From Roseateles_B flavus (GTDB taxonomy: Bacteria; Pseudomonadota; Gammaproteobacteria; Burkholderiales; Burkholderiaceae_C): 64,000 bases of DNA. Under the pieces are notes generated by a model that was not told the DNA's origin, made no database searches, and worked only from the letters and a program-made list of their open reading frames with translations. Location: NCBI RefSeq assembly GCF_039872765.1, contig NZ_JBDPZC010000001.1:124001-188000 (forward strand). The letters run 5' to 3'. Shown here one piece after another: positions 46,836-56,055 of the stretch (positions are counted from its first letter, which is position 1; each line of letters opens with the position of its first letter). The translations under genes and the position numbers were made by a program.

Positions 46836-48233
46836 TCAAGCGTCCAGTCTGGAAAGCACGATGCGCAATCCCGGGTCGGCCCGGCTCGCAGCAAGCGTCC
46901 AGCCATGAGCAAGCGCGATCTCCTGGCAGATGGCCAGGCCCAGGCCTGCTCCCAGGTCGCGCCGGTGCGCACCGCGCCAGAAGCGCGCAAAGATCATCTG
47001 CAACTGGTCTTGCGGAACACCTGGCCCCCAGTCGCGCACTGACAAGCTCCGAGGCGAGACTTCGACGCTGACCAGCGTGCCCGGCGGTGTGTGCTGGACG
47101 GCGTTCTCGAGCAGGTTCTTGACCAGGGTGAAGAGCGCGCAGCGGTCGGCCATCCAATGCACCGGGGCCGAGGTCCTCGGGAGTTCGAACCGTACACCAA
47201 GGGCTTGGGCCATACGCTCCAAGTAGGTGGCCGCTTCTTCAACCAGCGCAGTAAGGTCAACCCGCGCAAGCTGACGACTCTGCACCTCGCTGGCCTCGGC
47301 CAAATGGAGCAGTTGCTGGACCTGGCGAGACATGTGCGCGACGTCCTGCAGCAGTTCCGCACGACCCGCGTTGTCGGTACTCAGTTCGATTTGCGCGCGG
47401 ATCAGCGCCAGAGGCGTCTTCAGTTCGTGAGCCGCCGTGGCCAGGAACTCACGCTGGGTTCGGTAACCCTGCTCCAGCCGATCCAGCACCCGGTTGAAGC
47501 TCTCAACCAAGGGCGCGATCTCAGTCGGAACGGTGCTGGTGTTCAGCCTGGCGTCAAGCGAGCGTGGCGAAATCTCCGCAGCAGCATCAGAAATCCGCTG
47601 CAGCGGTTTGAGCGTGTACTTCAGCGTGACAAAGGCGCAAGCGCCGAAGATCACGAGCAGCACGAGACTGAACAGCAGGATGCCTTTGCCCATGACAGGC
47701 AATGCGAACGCCCCGAGCATGAACTGCGTGAACCTCGCGCTGACTGCGCACTGCAGATACCAGGTCTGCCCCTTGTGGACGACCGACGCAGTGGCGCCGC
47801 GCATCAGCACGCCGCGGTGCTCGAACTCAAAGCGCGAGCGGCGGGCTTGGGCCTCCGCCGGGCTCGCGGCCCAGAACGCATCCCCTGCAGCGGAAGACAA
47901 CACGACCTTGCCGGATGCGTCCAGCACGCGGTAGGCTGCCTCCTGCTTCAGACTGTCGAATACCCAGGCTTGTGATTGATCGGATGGCAGTTCGTCATCG
48001 CTGTCGACCAGACTAACCGGCAAGCCGCGCTCATCGAAGCGAATGAATCCGGCCAGTTCCTCCGCGAGTTCCGCCACCGTCGCCGAGGACGGGGCGGCGT
48101 CACGCCTGTCGATGACCGCAGCGGCGGTCGCCACGATCAGCAGAATGCTCAAGGCAACGCCGACCACATAGGCCAGCAGCACCTTGGCCCTAAGGCTACT
48201 CAGCCACTTGTTTTTCTTCATCGCGGAGCGCAT
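46836..48233 (-). CDS. Sensor histidine kinase of the envelope module
   Basis: The 465-aa protein has an N-terminal helix (LRAKVLLAYVVGVALSILLIVATAAAV), a periplasmic sensor of about 150 residues, a second helix (ILLFSLVLLVIFGACAFVTL), a HAMP region, the phosphoacceptor box FLATAAHELKTPLALIRAQIEL (His) and ATPase motifs: N box LVKNLLENAVQHTPPGT, G1 SVRDWGPGVP and G2 GAGLGLAICQEIALAHG. Like QseC/PmrB kinases, it presumably phosphorylates the adjacent regulator. A second start 12 bp inside exists. It overlaps the regulator by 38 bp. Confidence 0.88.
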   Translation of the reverse strand: MRSAMKKNKWLSSLRAKVLLAYVVGVALSILLIVATAAAVIDRRDAAPSSATVAELAEELAGFIRFDERGLPVSLVDSDDELPSDQSQAWVFDSLKQEAAYRVLDASGKVVLSSAAGDAFWAASPAEAQARRSRFEFEHRGVLMRGATASVVHKGQTWYLQCAVSARFTQFMLGAFALPVMGKGILLFSLVLLVIFGACAFVTLKYTLKPLQRISDAAAEISPRSLDARLNTSTVPTEIAPLVESFNRVLDRLEQGYRTQREFLATAAHELKTPLALIRAQIELSTDNAGRAELLQDVAHMSRQVQQLLHLAEASEVQSRQLARVDLTALVEEAATYLERMAQALGVRFELPRTSAPVHWMADRCALFTLVKNLLENAVQHTPPGTLVSVEVSPRSLSVRDWGPGVPQDQLQMIFARFWRGAHRRDLGAGLGLAICQEIALAHGWTLAASRADPGLRIVLSRLDA

Positions 48234-48888
48234 AGCCCAGACCTCTCACGTTGACGATGCGCAGGCGGGAACCGAGCGCGCTCAGCTTGCGGCGCAGCCG
48301 GTGCACGGCCACGTCCAGGGCGCCCGGTGTGACGGCTTCGGTCAAGCCCCAGGCGGCGGCCTCCAGCGCCGTGCGGCGCACCGTCTCGCCGCCCTTGCGT
48401 GCCAGCAGCAGCATGAGCTGCATTTCCGAGGCAGGCAGTTGCACGCTCTGGTCGCCGCATTGAAGCAGCCCGTCGCTGGGCACGAGCCGCAGATCGCCAT
48501 GGCCGGGGTCGAGCGGCTCCAACTCCTTCTGCCGGCGAAGCAGCGCGCGCACCCGCGCCACGAGCTCGTCCATGGCGAAGGGCTTGGGCAGGTAGTCGTC
48601 GGCTCCGGAGTCCAGTCCAGCGACGCGGTCGGCCAGCGCATCGCGGGCCGTCAGCACCAGGCAGGGAATGGGGGAGCCTGCGCCGCGAAGCCGCTGCAGC
48701 AGCAGGAGGCCGTCGCCGTCGGGCAACCCACGGTCGAGCACCAGCGCGCCGTAGTCCACCTGCTGAAGCGCAGACCAGGCGGCGTCGATGCGATGGACCA
48801 CATCGGCGGCGATGCCGGCGCCGGCCAGCCCGGTGCAGACCAGGCGTGCCAGCCTCTCGTGGTCTTCGACCAGCAGGATTCGGTTCAT
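48196..48888 (-). CDS. OmpR-family response regulator
   Basis: The 230-aa protein has a receiver domain (MNRILLVEDHERLARLV, phosphorylation site Asp in YGALVLDRGLPDGDG, switch Thr in CLVLTARD, Lys in DDYLPKPF) and an OmpR-type winged helix (ALDVAVHRLRRKLSALGSRLRIVNVRGLGYALR). It is cotranscribed with the histidine kinase. The divergent mipA/RND genes beside it are the likely targets. The PmrA/QseB type is the nearest by pattern. Confidence 0.9.
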   Translation of the reverse strand: MNRILLVEDHERLARLVCTGLAGAGIAADVVHRIDAAWSALQQVDYGALVLDRGLPDGDGLLLLQRLRGAGSPIPCLVLTARDALADRVAGLDSGADDYLPKPFAMDELVARVRALLRRQKELEPLDPGHGDLRLVPSDGLLQCGDQSVQLPASEMQLMLLLARKGGETVRRTALEAAAWGLTEAVTPGALDVAVHRLRRKLSALGSRLRIVNVRGLGYALRDEEKQVAE

Positions 48889-48899
48889 CAGAAGCGCGT

Positions 48900-49700
48900 T
48901 TAGAAGCGATATTGATAGCCCAGCATGAGGCGGTTCTCGGTCGAGCGGTCCACGAGGGGGCTGTTCCTGATCTCCTTGCCGAGAGACTTCACGCCCACAT
49001 TGAGCATCAGGGACTGCTGCTTGTCCAAACGGATCATGCCCGTCAGGCCGACTTCAGCGTTGAGCGTGGCCTTGCCCGTGTAGGCCGCTCGCCCCGCCAC
49101 CACTTCGCCAGTTCGCACGCCGTAGTAGTAGTCCACGTACTTCTTGTCCGCCCACTCGGCGCTCACTTGAGGAATGAGCATCAGGCCGGGGCCGACCATC
49201 CATTTGCGGTCCAGGCCAAGGACGATACGTTGCCCCTTGCTGTGGCTCGCCGCATCGGCCAGCCATTCCAGCTTGAGGTCGGCGACGCCGTTCTCCCATT
49301 CCATCTTGCCACCGACCCAGGTGCTGGACTTGCGCTCGGCCATGCCGGCCAGGAAGGGCGAGTCGCTGGCCTCGTAGCCACCGCCGCCGAACAACTTGGC
49401 CACGAGGCTGAACTTGAGGCGCTGTGAATCTCCTAGGTCAAGCCCGGGCAGCTTGGCCTCCACGTTCGGGCCGGACAGCTTCAGGTACTGGTTCTCGTAG
49501 GAGAGCATGGGCAGCGCTCGCGTCTCGCGATCCGTGCCCTTGTAGGCCTTCTGTGCGCTGATGACGGCAATGCCCACACCCCAAGAAGACCCCTCGGGCT
49601 TGCCTTCGCCGGGAGGCTTCTGCGCGAAGACGCTGGTGGTCGGGAGCAGGGCAAACGCGGCGAGCGTGCGGCGCAATGTGGGAGTGAGAAACGCGGGCAT
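48900..49700 (-). CDS. MipA/OmpV family outer-membrane protein
   Basis: The 266-aa protein has a signal peptide (RRTLAAFALLPTTSVFA) and a beta-barrel MipA/OmpV domain: SWGVGIAVISAQKAYKGTDRETRALPMLSYENQYLKLSG near the start and the C-terminal LMLGYQYRF ending in aromatic Phe, the outer-membrane assembly signal. Family members link to murein hydrolases or to antimicrobial resistance when beside a two-component system. It lies 11 bp upstream of the regulator gene, so the three genes form one operon. Confidence 0.85.
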   Translation of the reverse strand: MPAFLTPTLRRTLAAFALLPTTSVFAQKPPGEGKPEGSSWGVGIAVISAQKAYKGTDRETRALPMLSYENQYLKLSGPNVEAKLPGLDLGDSQRLKFSLVAKLFGGGGYEASDSPFLAGMAERKSSTWVGGKMEWENGVADLKLEWLADAASHSKGQRIVLGLDRKWMVGPGLMLIPQVSAEWADKKYVDYYYGVRTGEVVAGRAAYTGKATLNAEVGLTGMIRLDKQQSLMLNVGVKSLGKEIRNSPLVDRSTENRLMLGYQYRF

Positions 49701-49857
49701 GGGCTTCCTGGACAGGGTTTGGGATGGCGCATCTTCAGCGCGCGAGTCTTACCGGGTTCTTTCCGGCCGTCCGGTCTTTCACAAAGGGGTCGGAAAGGAT
49801 GTGGAAAGTGAACTGCCCGGAGCATCGCAGACGCCACGAGCTCACCAGGACTCCTCC
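49701..49857. promoter_or_regulatory. Divergent control region of mipA-TCS and RND operons
   Basis: The 157 bases between the mipA and adaptor starts hold both promoters and should hold sites for the neighbouring OmpR-type regulator. AT-richer patches such as TTTCACAAAGGGG and GGAAAGGATGTGG were seen, but no convincing direct repeat pair could be fixed by eye. Confidence 0.45.
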
Positions 49858-50967
49858 ATGAAGAAACTGCCCCGCGCCGCCTTGCTGAGCGCGGTCACCC
49901 TACTCATCGCCGTGACCGGCATGGCTGTCGCCATCGTTGCCCACACTGCCGACCAAGCGCCCCAAGGTGCGGTGACCACAGTCAAGCCCGCCCTGGCCGT
50001 CACCGTCACTCAGCTGCGTGCTGAGTCCATGCCCCTGCGCCTCGCAGCCAACGGCAGCATCGCCGCCTGGCAGGAAGCTAGCGTCGGCGCTGAAGCGAAC
50101 GGCCTGCGCCTGCTGGAGGTCAGGGTCAACGTCGGCGATAGCGTGCGCCGCGGCGACGTGCTTGCCATCTTTGCGGCCGACACCGTGGGTGCCGAGCTGG
50201 CGCAAAGTCGTGCGGCACTGACTGAAGCCCAGGCGACGCTGGCCGAAGCGGCTGCCAATGCGCAGCGCGCCCGCGATCTGCAGCCCAGCGGCGTACTCTC
50301 CAGGCAGCAGGTCCAGCAGGTCCTGACGAGTGAGCGCACCGCGCAGGCGCGCGTGGATGCGGCGCAGGCGAGCTTGCGCGTGCAGGAGTTGCGTTTGACG
50401 CAGACCCGCGTGCTGGCGCCAGACGACGGCGTGATCTCGGCGCGGAGCGCCACGGTCGGCGCCGTGCTGCCGGCTGGGCAGGAGCTGTTTCGGCTGATCC
50501 GCGGCGGCAGGCTGGAGTGGCGCGCTGAGATGGCAGCACCAGAACTGGCGCGTCTCAAGGCCAGTCAGACGGTGGTGCTCACCCCTGTGGGGGGTGACGC
50601 CATCCAGGGCAAGGTGCGCATGGTCGCGCCGACGGTGGATGCACTGACCCGCAACGGCTTGGTCTACGTAGACCTGCCGGCCGGCACGACGGCGCGACCC
50701 GGCATGTTTGCGCGTGGCGAGATCGCGGTCGGCGCGGCTGTTCCCGCGCTGACCCTGCCGCGAACGGCAGTACTACAGCGCGAGGGCTTCCACTACGTGA
50801 TGCGCGTCGGTGCGGACGGGCGCGTGATGCAAACCAAGGTGACGGTCGGGCGGAGCACCGCCGAACGCCTCGAAATCCTGAGTGGGGTGGACGCAAACGC
50901 CAAGTTAGTGACATCCGGCGGCGGCTTCCTCGGCGATGGCGACCTGGTTCGCGTGGTCGCACCATGA
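49858..50967 (+). CDS. RND efflux periplasmic adaptor (HlyD/MFP) subunit
   Basis: The 369-aa protein has an N-terminal anchor helix (ALLSAVTLLIAVTGMAVAIV), a lipoyl/barrel-sandwich domain (ASVGAEANGLRLLEVRVNVGDSVRRGDVLAIF), a helical hairpin (ELAQSRAALTEAQATLAEAAANAQRARDLQPSG) and beta-barrel and membrane-proximal domains. It would join the RND pump to an outer-membrane channel. Its stop overlaps the pump start by ATGA. No TolC-like gene is in the operon, so a host channel must be shared. Confidence 0.9.
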   Translation: MKKLPRAALLSAVTLLIAVTGMAVAIVAHTADQAPQGAVTTVKPALAVTVTQLRAESMPLRLAANGSIAAWQEASVGAEANGLRLLEVRVNVGDSVRRGDVLAIFAADTVGAELAQSRAALTEAQATLAEAAANAQRARDLQPSGVLSRQQVQQVLTSERTAQARVDAAQASLRVQELRLTQTRVLAPDDGVISARSATVGAVLPAGQELFRLIRGGRLEWRAEMAAPELARLKASQTVVLTPVGGDAIQGKVRMVAPTVDALTRNGLVYVDLPAGTTARPGMFARGEIAVGAAVPALTLPRTAVLQREGFHYVMRVGADGRVMQTKVTVGRSTAERLEILSGVDANAKLVTSGGGFLGDGDLVRVVAP

Positions 50968-53900
50968 GTTTCAACGTCTCGTCCTGGTCGATCCGCAACC
51001 CCATCCCCGGCATCCTGCTCTTCGTCCTCCTGAGCTTCGTCGGCCTGATGGGCTTTCGAGCCATGAGGGTGCAGAACTTTCCCGACATCGACCTGCCGGC
51101 CGTGACGGTCACAGCCGCGCTGCCGGGGGCCTCGCCGTCACAGCTTGAGAACGAGGTGGCCCGCAAGCTCGAGAACGCGCTGGCTGCGGTGCCGGGCGTC
51201 AAGCACATCAAGACCACGCTGACCGAGGGCAGCGCCAGCATCTCCGTCGAGTTCCGGCTGGAGAAGCCGCTGCAGGAGGCCGCCGACGACGTGCGAGACG
51301 CTGTCGCACGGGTGCGCGGCGACCTGCCGGCCGAGCTGCGCGACCCCGTGATCAAGAAGGCCAATCTGTCGGGTTCCACCATCCTGACCTACACGGTGGC
51401 CTCTGAACGGATGGACGATGAGGCGCTGTCCTGGTTCGTGGACAGCGAACTCAGTCGCAGCCTGCTGGCGGTGAACGGCGTCGGCGCCGTCAATCGCGTG
51501 GGCGGCGTCACACGCGAAATGCGCGTCGCGCTCGACCCGGCGCGGCTGCTTGCACTCAATGCCAGCGCGGCGGACATCTCGCGTCAATTGCGCGAGGTGC
51601 AGTTGGAGGCCGCCGGAGGGCGTACCCAGTTGGGCGGCGGCGAGCAGTCGGTGCGCACCATGGCCACGGTGAAATCCGCAGCGGAACTCGGCGCCATCGA
51701 AATCACTCTCCGCGACGGGCGTGCGATCCGACTCAACAAGGTCGCCGAGGTCAGCGATACCGTGGCTGAGCCGCGTTCTGCAGCACTGCTCGACGGCCGG
51801 CCGGTGGTCGGCTTCGAAGTCACCCGCGCACGCGGCGCCGGCGATCTGGACGTGGCCGCCGGTGCCCGCGCGGCCCTGGATGCGCTGAGGGCCACCCATC
51901 CGCACATCGAGATCACCGAGGTCATCGACGACGTCGCCCCGGTCCAGGAGAACTACGACGGCTCCATGCACCTGCTCTACGAGGGCGCGGCGCTTGCCGT
52001 GCTGGTCGTGGCCCTGTTCCTGCGCGACTGGCGGGCGACCGTGGTGTCGGCCGTGGCGCTGCCGCTGTCCATCGTCCCGACCTTTGCAGTCATGCACTGG
52101 ATGGGCTTCACGCTGGATGTCGTCACGCTGCTGGCGCTGTCGTTGGTGGTGGGTGTGTTGGTGGATGACGCCATCGTCGAGGTCGAGAACATCGAACGCC
52201 ACCTGCGCATGGGCAAAAGCCCTTTCCAGGCGGCCATGGAGGCGGCCGACGAGATCGGCTTGGCCGTCATCGCCACCACCTTCACGCTGATCGCGGTCTT
52301 CCTGCCCACGGCCTTCATGAGCGGCATCGTCGGCAAGTTCTTCGTGCGCTTCGGTTGGACGGCGGCCATCGCGGTGTTCTTCTCTCTGGTCGTCGCGCGC
52401 ATCCTCACGCCCATGATGGCGGCCTACCTGCTGCGCGCGCCCGAGCCGAAGTCAAACCCGGAGCCGCGCTGGATCAGCGGCTACCTCATCTGGGCGCGCT
52501 GGTGCCTGCAGCATCGAGCGTGGACGCTGCTTGCGGCGCTGGCCTTCCTCGTCGTCGGCCTGCTGCTCGCCGTCCGGCTGCCCACTGGCTTCATGCCAGG
52601 CGATGACCTGCCGCAGACCCAGGTGAACTTGAGCCTGCCGCCGGGTGGCACGCTGGCCGACACCCTGGCCACGGCCGAGCAGGCGCGGCAGATCGTGCGC
52701 CGGCATGCCCATGTGAAGCAGGTCTACACCGCCATCGGGAGCGGCGGCAACAACGGTGGCGGCCCCGATGCCGCCATGGGCGGCTCGGCTTCTGGCGACA
52801 TCCGAAAGGCAGTGCTGACCGTCGGCTTGTCGCACAGGGACGAGCGCGCAGGCCTGAGCCGCGAAGCCATCGAGGCGCAACTGCGCGACGCGCTGGCCGT
52901 GCTGCCCGGCGCGCGCGTTCAGGTAGGCCTGCAAGGCTCATCCGAACCCTACACGCTGGTGCTGGCAGGCCAGGACGGCCGCGCGCTGGCCGAGCATGCC
53001 ACCCAGGTGGCGCGCGAGCTGCGCGGCATCCCGGGCGTCGGCGCCGTCACATCCAGCGCCGGCCTGGTGCAGCCCGAGCTCATCGTGCGTCCGAACTTCG
53101 TCCGCGCGGCCGACCTAGGCGTGACTTCGTCGGCCATTGCCGACACCTTGCGTGTCGCGACAAGCGGCGACCAAGAGCAGGCGCTGGCCAAGCTCAATCT
53201 CGGCGAGCGCCAAGTGCCTGTGGTGGTGCGCCTGAGCGGCCCGGCGCGGCAGGACCTGGACCTGCTGCGGCGTCTGCCAGTGCCCGGCGCGCGCGGTCCT
53301 GTCGCACTTGAGAACGTGGCCGACCTGGAGATGGGCAGCGGCCCGACCGAGATCACCCGTTTTGATCGAGCACGCAACATCAATATCGAGGTCGAACTCA
53401 ATGGCCAGGCGCTGAGCGAAGTGGACGCGGCGGCTCTTCAGCTACCCAGCCTGCAGAAGTTGCCAGCTGGCGTGAGCCAGCTTGCAGCAGGAGACGCCGA
53501 GAAGATGCAGGAACTCGCCCAGGGCTTCGGCATGGCCATGCTCACAGGCGTGCTCTGCATCTACGTGGTGCTGGTGCTGCTGTTCAAGGACTTCGTGCAG
53601 CCGCTGACCATCCTGGTGGCGCTGCTGCTGTCAGTGCCGGGCGCCTTCATCGCACTGACGGTCACTGGGACGCCGCTGTCCATGCCCGCCATGATCGGGC
53701 TGATCATGCTGATGGGCATCTCGACGAAGAACTCCATCCTCTTGGTGGACTACGCGGTCATTGCGCGAACCCAGCATGGCCTGAGCCGTCGCGCCGCCGT
53801 GCTGGACGCCTCCAGTAAGCGCGCGCGCCCCATCGTCATGACGACCTTGGCCATGGGGGCCGGCATGTTGCCTGTGGCGCTTGGGCTGGGCGGCGACCCG

Positions 53901-54026
53901 AGCTTCCGCGCGCCGATGGCCATCGTCGTCATCGGTGGGCTGATCTCTTCCACCGTCCTGAGCCTGCTGGTGATACCGGTCGTCTTCACGATGGTTGATG
54001 ACATGGTGCAGAGGCTGCGCCGGTAA
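50964..54026 (+). CDS. RND efflux pump, HAE1/AcrB family
   Basis: The 1020-aa protein has the AcrB layout: SIRNPIPGILLFVLLSFVG as the first membrane helix, two large periplasmic loops, and 12 membrane helices in total. Proton relay residues are present: Asp pair in VGVLVDDAIVEVENIERHL (about residues 400-401) and Lys in MGISTKNSILLVDYAV. It exports hydrophobic or antimicrobial compounds; the substrate cannot be set, but the HAE1 signatures and the absence of CzcA metal residues argue against metals. It overlaps the adaptor by ATGA and precedes mlaA. Confidence 0.92.
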   Translation: MSFNVSSWSIRNPIPGILLFVLLSFVGLMGFRAMRVQNFPDIDLPAVTVTAALPGASPSQLENEVARKLENALAAVPGVKHIKTTLTEGSASISVEFRLEKPLQEAADDVRDAVARVRGDLPAELRDPVIKKANLSGSTILTYTVASERMDDEALSWFVDSELSRSLLAVNGVGAVNRVGGVTREMRVALDPARLLALNASAADISRQLREVQLEAAGGRTQLGGGEQSVRTMATVKSAAELGAIEITLRDGRAIRLNKVAEVSDTVAEPRSAALLDGRPVVGFEVTRARGAGDLDVAAGARAALDALRATHPHIEITEVIDDVAPVQENYDGSMHLLYEGAALAVLVVALFLRDWRATVVSAVALPLSIVPTFAVMHWMGFTLDVVTLLALSLVVGVLVDDAIVEVENIERHLRMGKSPFQAAMEAADEIGLAVIATTFTLIAVFLPTAFMSGIVGKFFVRFGWTAAIAVFFSLVVARILTPMMAAYLLRAPEPKSNPEPRWISGYLIWARWCLQHRAWTLLAALAFLVVGLLLAVRLPTGFMPGDDLPQTQVNLSLPPGGTLADTLATAEQARQIVRRHAHVKQVYTAIGSGGNNGGGPDAAMGGSASGDIRKAVLTVGLSHRDERAGLSREAIEAQLRDALAVLPGARVQVGLQGSSEPYTLVLAGQDGRALAEHATQVARELRGIPGVGAVTSSAGLVQPELIVRPNFVRAADLGVTSSAIADTLRVATSGDQEQALAKLNLGERQVPVVVRLSGPARQDLDLLRRLPVPGARGPVALENVADLEMGSGPTEITRFDRARNINIEVELNGQALSEVDAAALQLPSLQKLPAGVSQLAAGDAEKMQELAQGFGMAMLTGVLCIYVVLVLLFKDFVQPLTILVALLLSVPGAFIALTVTGTPLSMPAMIGLIMLMGISTKNSILLVDYAVIARTQHGLSRRAAVLDASSKRARPIVMTTLAMGAGMLPVALGLGGDPSFRAPMAIVVIGGLISSTVLSLLVIPVVFTMVDDMVQRLRR

Positions 54027-54090
54027 GTGCTTGGAAAGACGAGCGCGGCAACGATGGCGCCTTCACACCCGCAGAAACGGAGACTTCACC

Positions 54091-54786
54091 ATGCCCCTCA
54101 ATAAGCTGCTGCTGGCCGCCTGCGTTCTCGCCTCGGGCTGTGCCACGCAGTTCAATCCTGATCCGCTGGAACTGCTGAACCGCAAGACCTTCGCGCTGAA
54201 TGAGGGGCTGGACAAAGCCGTGCTGAAGCCCGCGGCCCAGGCCTACAAGAACCACGTTCCGGCACCGATACGCACGGGCGTTTCGAACGTCCTGTCCAAC
54301 CTGGGCGAGCCGTGGTCCGGCGTGAACCTGATCCTGCAAGGGCGGCTCAAGGAAGGACTGTCCGACTTCGGCCGCTTCGGCACCAACACGACGGTCGGAC
54401 TGCTCGGCGTGATGGACGTGGCCACGGGCTGGGGTATGCCCGGCCATGGCGAGAGTTTCAACGGCACCTTGCGCACCTGGGGCGTGGGTGGTGGCGCCTA
54501 CCTCGTGCTGCCCTTGCTAGGGCCTGCCGATCTGCGTGGCCTCGCTGCTTTCCCCGTCGACCGCATGGGCAGCGTGCAGTCGCAGATCGACAGTTCAGGG
54601 GCCAGTGCCGCCTTGACGGCCACCGAAGTCCTGGACAAGCGCACCAGCCTGCTTGAGGTGACTCGAATGATCGACGAGCTTGCGCTGGACAAGTACGTGT
54701 TCGTTCGCGACGCCTACCTGCAACGGCGTGCGGCGCAGAAGAGTGACGCGGACGAAAGGAACGATTCCCACAATGGGAGCCGCTGA
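54091..54786 (+). CDS. mlaA: MlaA/VacJ-family outer-membrane lipoprotein
   Basis: The 231-aa protein has a lipobox (AACVLASGCAT, Cys at about residue 17) and MlaA features: DPLELLNRKTFALNEGLDKAVLKPAAQAYKNHVP, VSNVLSNLGEPWSGVNLILQGR, RFGTNTTVGLLGVMDVATGWG and YLVLPLLGPADLRG. MlaA removes phospholipids from the outer leaflet of the outer membrane. It is the last gene of the RND operon (64 bp gap); no mlaBCDEF genes lie nearby, so it is a mobile copy that may work with host Mla or with the pump. Confidence 0.88.
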   Translation: MPLNKLLLAACVLASGCATQFNPDPLELLNRKTFALNEGLDKAVLKPAAQAYKNHVPAPIRTGVSNVLSNLGEPWSGVNLILQGRLKEGLSDFGRFGTNTTVGLLGVMDVATGWGMPGHGESFNGTLRTWGVGGGAYLVLPLLGPADLRGLAAFPVDRMGSVQSQIDSSGASAALTATEVLDKRTSLLEVTRMIDELALDKYVFVRDAYLQRRAAQKSDADERNDSHNGSR

Positions 54787-55032
54787 ATGCACGGCTTTCA
54801 TCGAGCGCCAACGCTTGATCAGTGAACACCCCGGCAAGTCCCGCAGATACCTGCCATCCGCCCCGGGTCAGAAGCTGAATGGCGGGTTCCTGCGGCTGCT
54901 GTCATTCATCCGCCGGTCCTGATTGACAGCAAGCAGCCTTAGGCAGTCACCTGAGCAAGGCTCATTGACTGGCGAATCGCGCAGACTTGGTGCCTCCATT
55001 TGCGCACAATCGACCGCGCGAACTGTGCACAA

Positions 55033-55057
55033 AGGTCGCTAACTTTGAACGCCCACA
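55033..55057. repeat. Terminal inverted repeat, right end
   Basis: Read inward it starts TGTGGGCGTTCAAAG and matches 18 of 25 positions of the left end. The neighbouring inner bases hold two more Tn-end-like blocks (around TTTGTGCAC and ATTGTGCGCAAAT). The ACA end abuts TCCGG of comM. Confidence 0.8.
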
Positions 55058-55062
55058 TCCGG
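55058..55062. repeat. Target-site duplication, right copy
   Basis: TCCGG directly follows the transposon ACA end; compare TCCGA at the left. This copy keeps the expected comM codons (complement CCGGA, from ACG CCG GA). Confidence 0.65.
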
Positions 55063-55975
55063 CGTGCAGCGGCACTGCCGCGCGCCGGACTGGCCATGAA
55101 AACCGCAGGCGCAGGGGTTCATGGCCGCCACCAGATGGAAGCGGGCGGGGAACTCCGCCTGGCGCGCGGCCCGGGCAATCAGGATGCGGCCGGTCTCGAG
55201 CGGCTCGCGCAGGGCCTCCAGGGCGCTGCGCTGGAACTCGGGGAGTTCGTCCAGGAAGAGCACCCCCTGGTGGGCCAGCGAGATCTCGCCGGGGCGCGGG
55301 GGCGAGCCGCCGCCCACGAGGGCCACCGCCGAGGCGCTGTGATGCGGCGCCCGCAGCGGCCGGCGGCCCCAGGCGGCAGGGCGGAACTGGCCGGCCAGGC
55401 TCAAGGTGGCGGCGCTCTCCAGGGCGGCGTCTTCGTCGAGGGCGGGCAGGAGGCCGGGCAGGCGCTGGGCCAGCATGGACTTGCCCGAGCCCGGCGGCCC
55501 CACCAGCAGCAGGCTGTGGGCGCCCGCCGCAGCGATTTCCAGCGCCCTCTTGGGCACGGCCTGGCCCTTGATGTCCCGCAGGTCGGGGCCGGGCGCCTCG
55601 GTGATGCAGGCCCGGGCGGGCCTGCTGGCCCGGGCCAGGGGGGCCTGCGACTGCGGCAGCAGGGCCCGCACCACGTCCAGCAGATGCCCGGCCTGGCGCA
55701 CGTCCACCCCGCCCACCAGCGCGGCTTCGGCCGCGCTGGTGGGCGGCAGCAGCAGCTGGCGCGGCGAGGCTCCCTGGCGCAGCGCCAGGGCCATGGCCAG
55801 GGCGCCGCGCACGGGTCGCAGCTCGCCGGCCAGGGAAAGCTCGCCCGCGCACTCCAGCTCGGCCAGCGGCCCGGCCTCGATCTGCCCGCTGGCGGCCAGC
55901 AGTCCCAGGGCGATGGGGAGGTCGAAGCGCGCGCCCTCCTTGGGCAGGTCGGCCGGGGCCAGGTTCACCGTCGAG
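55058..55975 (-). pseudogene. comM: comM (yifB) middle fragment, cut at both ends
   Basis: About 306 codons of ComM: STVNLAPADLPKEGARFDLPIAL, the Lon-like N-terminal part, the AAA+ Walker A GPPGSGKSMLAQRLPGL and Walker B GVLFLDELPEF, then MNPCACGFHGQ...CRCTPD. The first about 90 residues (usually MSLAVVYSRA... to RRI) are replaced by foreign sequence upstream of 55976, and the C-terminus is at 26821-27234. The Walker motifs are intact but the protein cannot be whole. Confidence 0.88.
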
Positions 55976-56055
55976 GACGAAGTAGCCTTAGCCACTGTGT
56001 AAGGTACAAACACCCTATAGAGAGTGGTCGTCCACTAGCCAACACGGGTAAGGTA

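Larger units (their letters stand above)
27235..55057. mobile_element. Tn7-like transposon inserted in comM (27.8 kb)
   Basis: The element runs from TGT (27235) to ACA (55057) and exactly separates two comM pieces. The outer 25 bases of both ends match at 18 positions (TGTAGGAATTCAAA and TGTGGGCGTTCAAA). A Tn7-type module (tnsA, split tnsB, tnsC, two tniQ) lies in the middle. Insertion at comM is known for Tn6022/AbaR-type Tn7 relatives of Acinetobacter, whose tniQ-family targeter recognises comM. The order of left cargo, transposition genes and right cargo differs from those relatives, whose tni genes lie near one end. Absence of Cas genes rules out a CRISPR-guided type here. Confidence 0.88.

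Noticed and set aside
55000..56055. In-frame N-terminal extension of recombinase 1 to 55000
   Set aside because: The extension is the complement of comM and crosses the transposon end; the conserved recombinase part begins at 56056.
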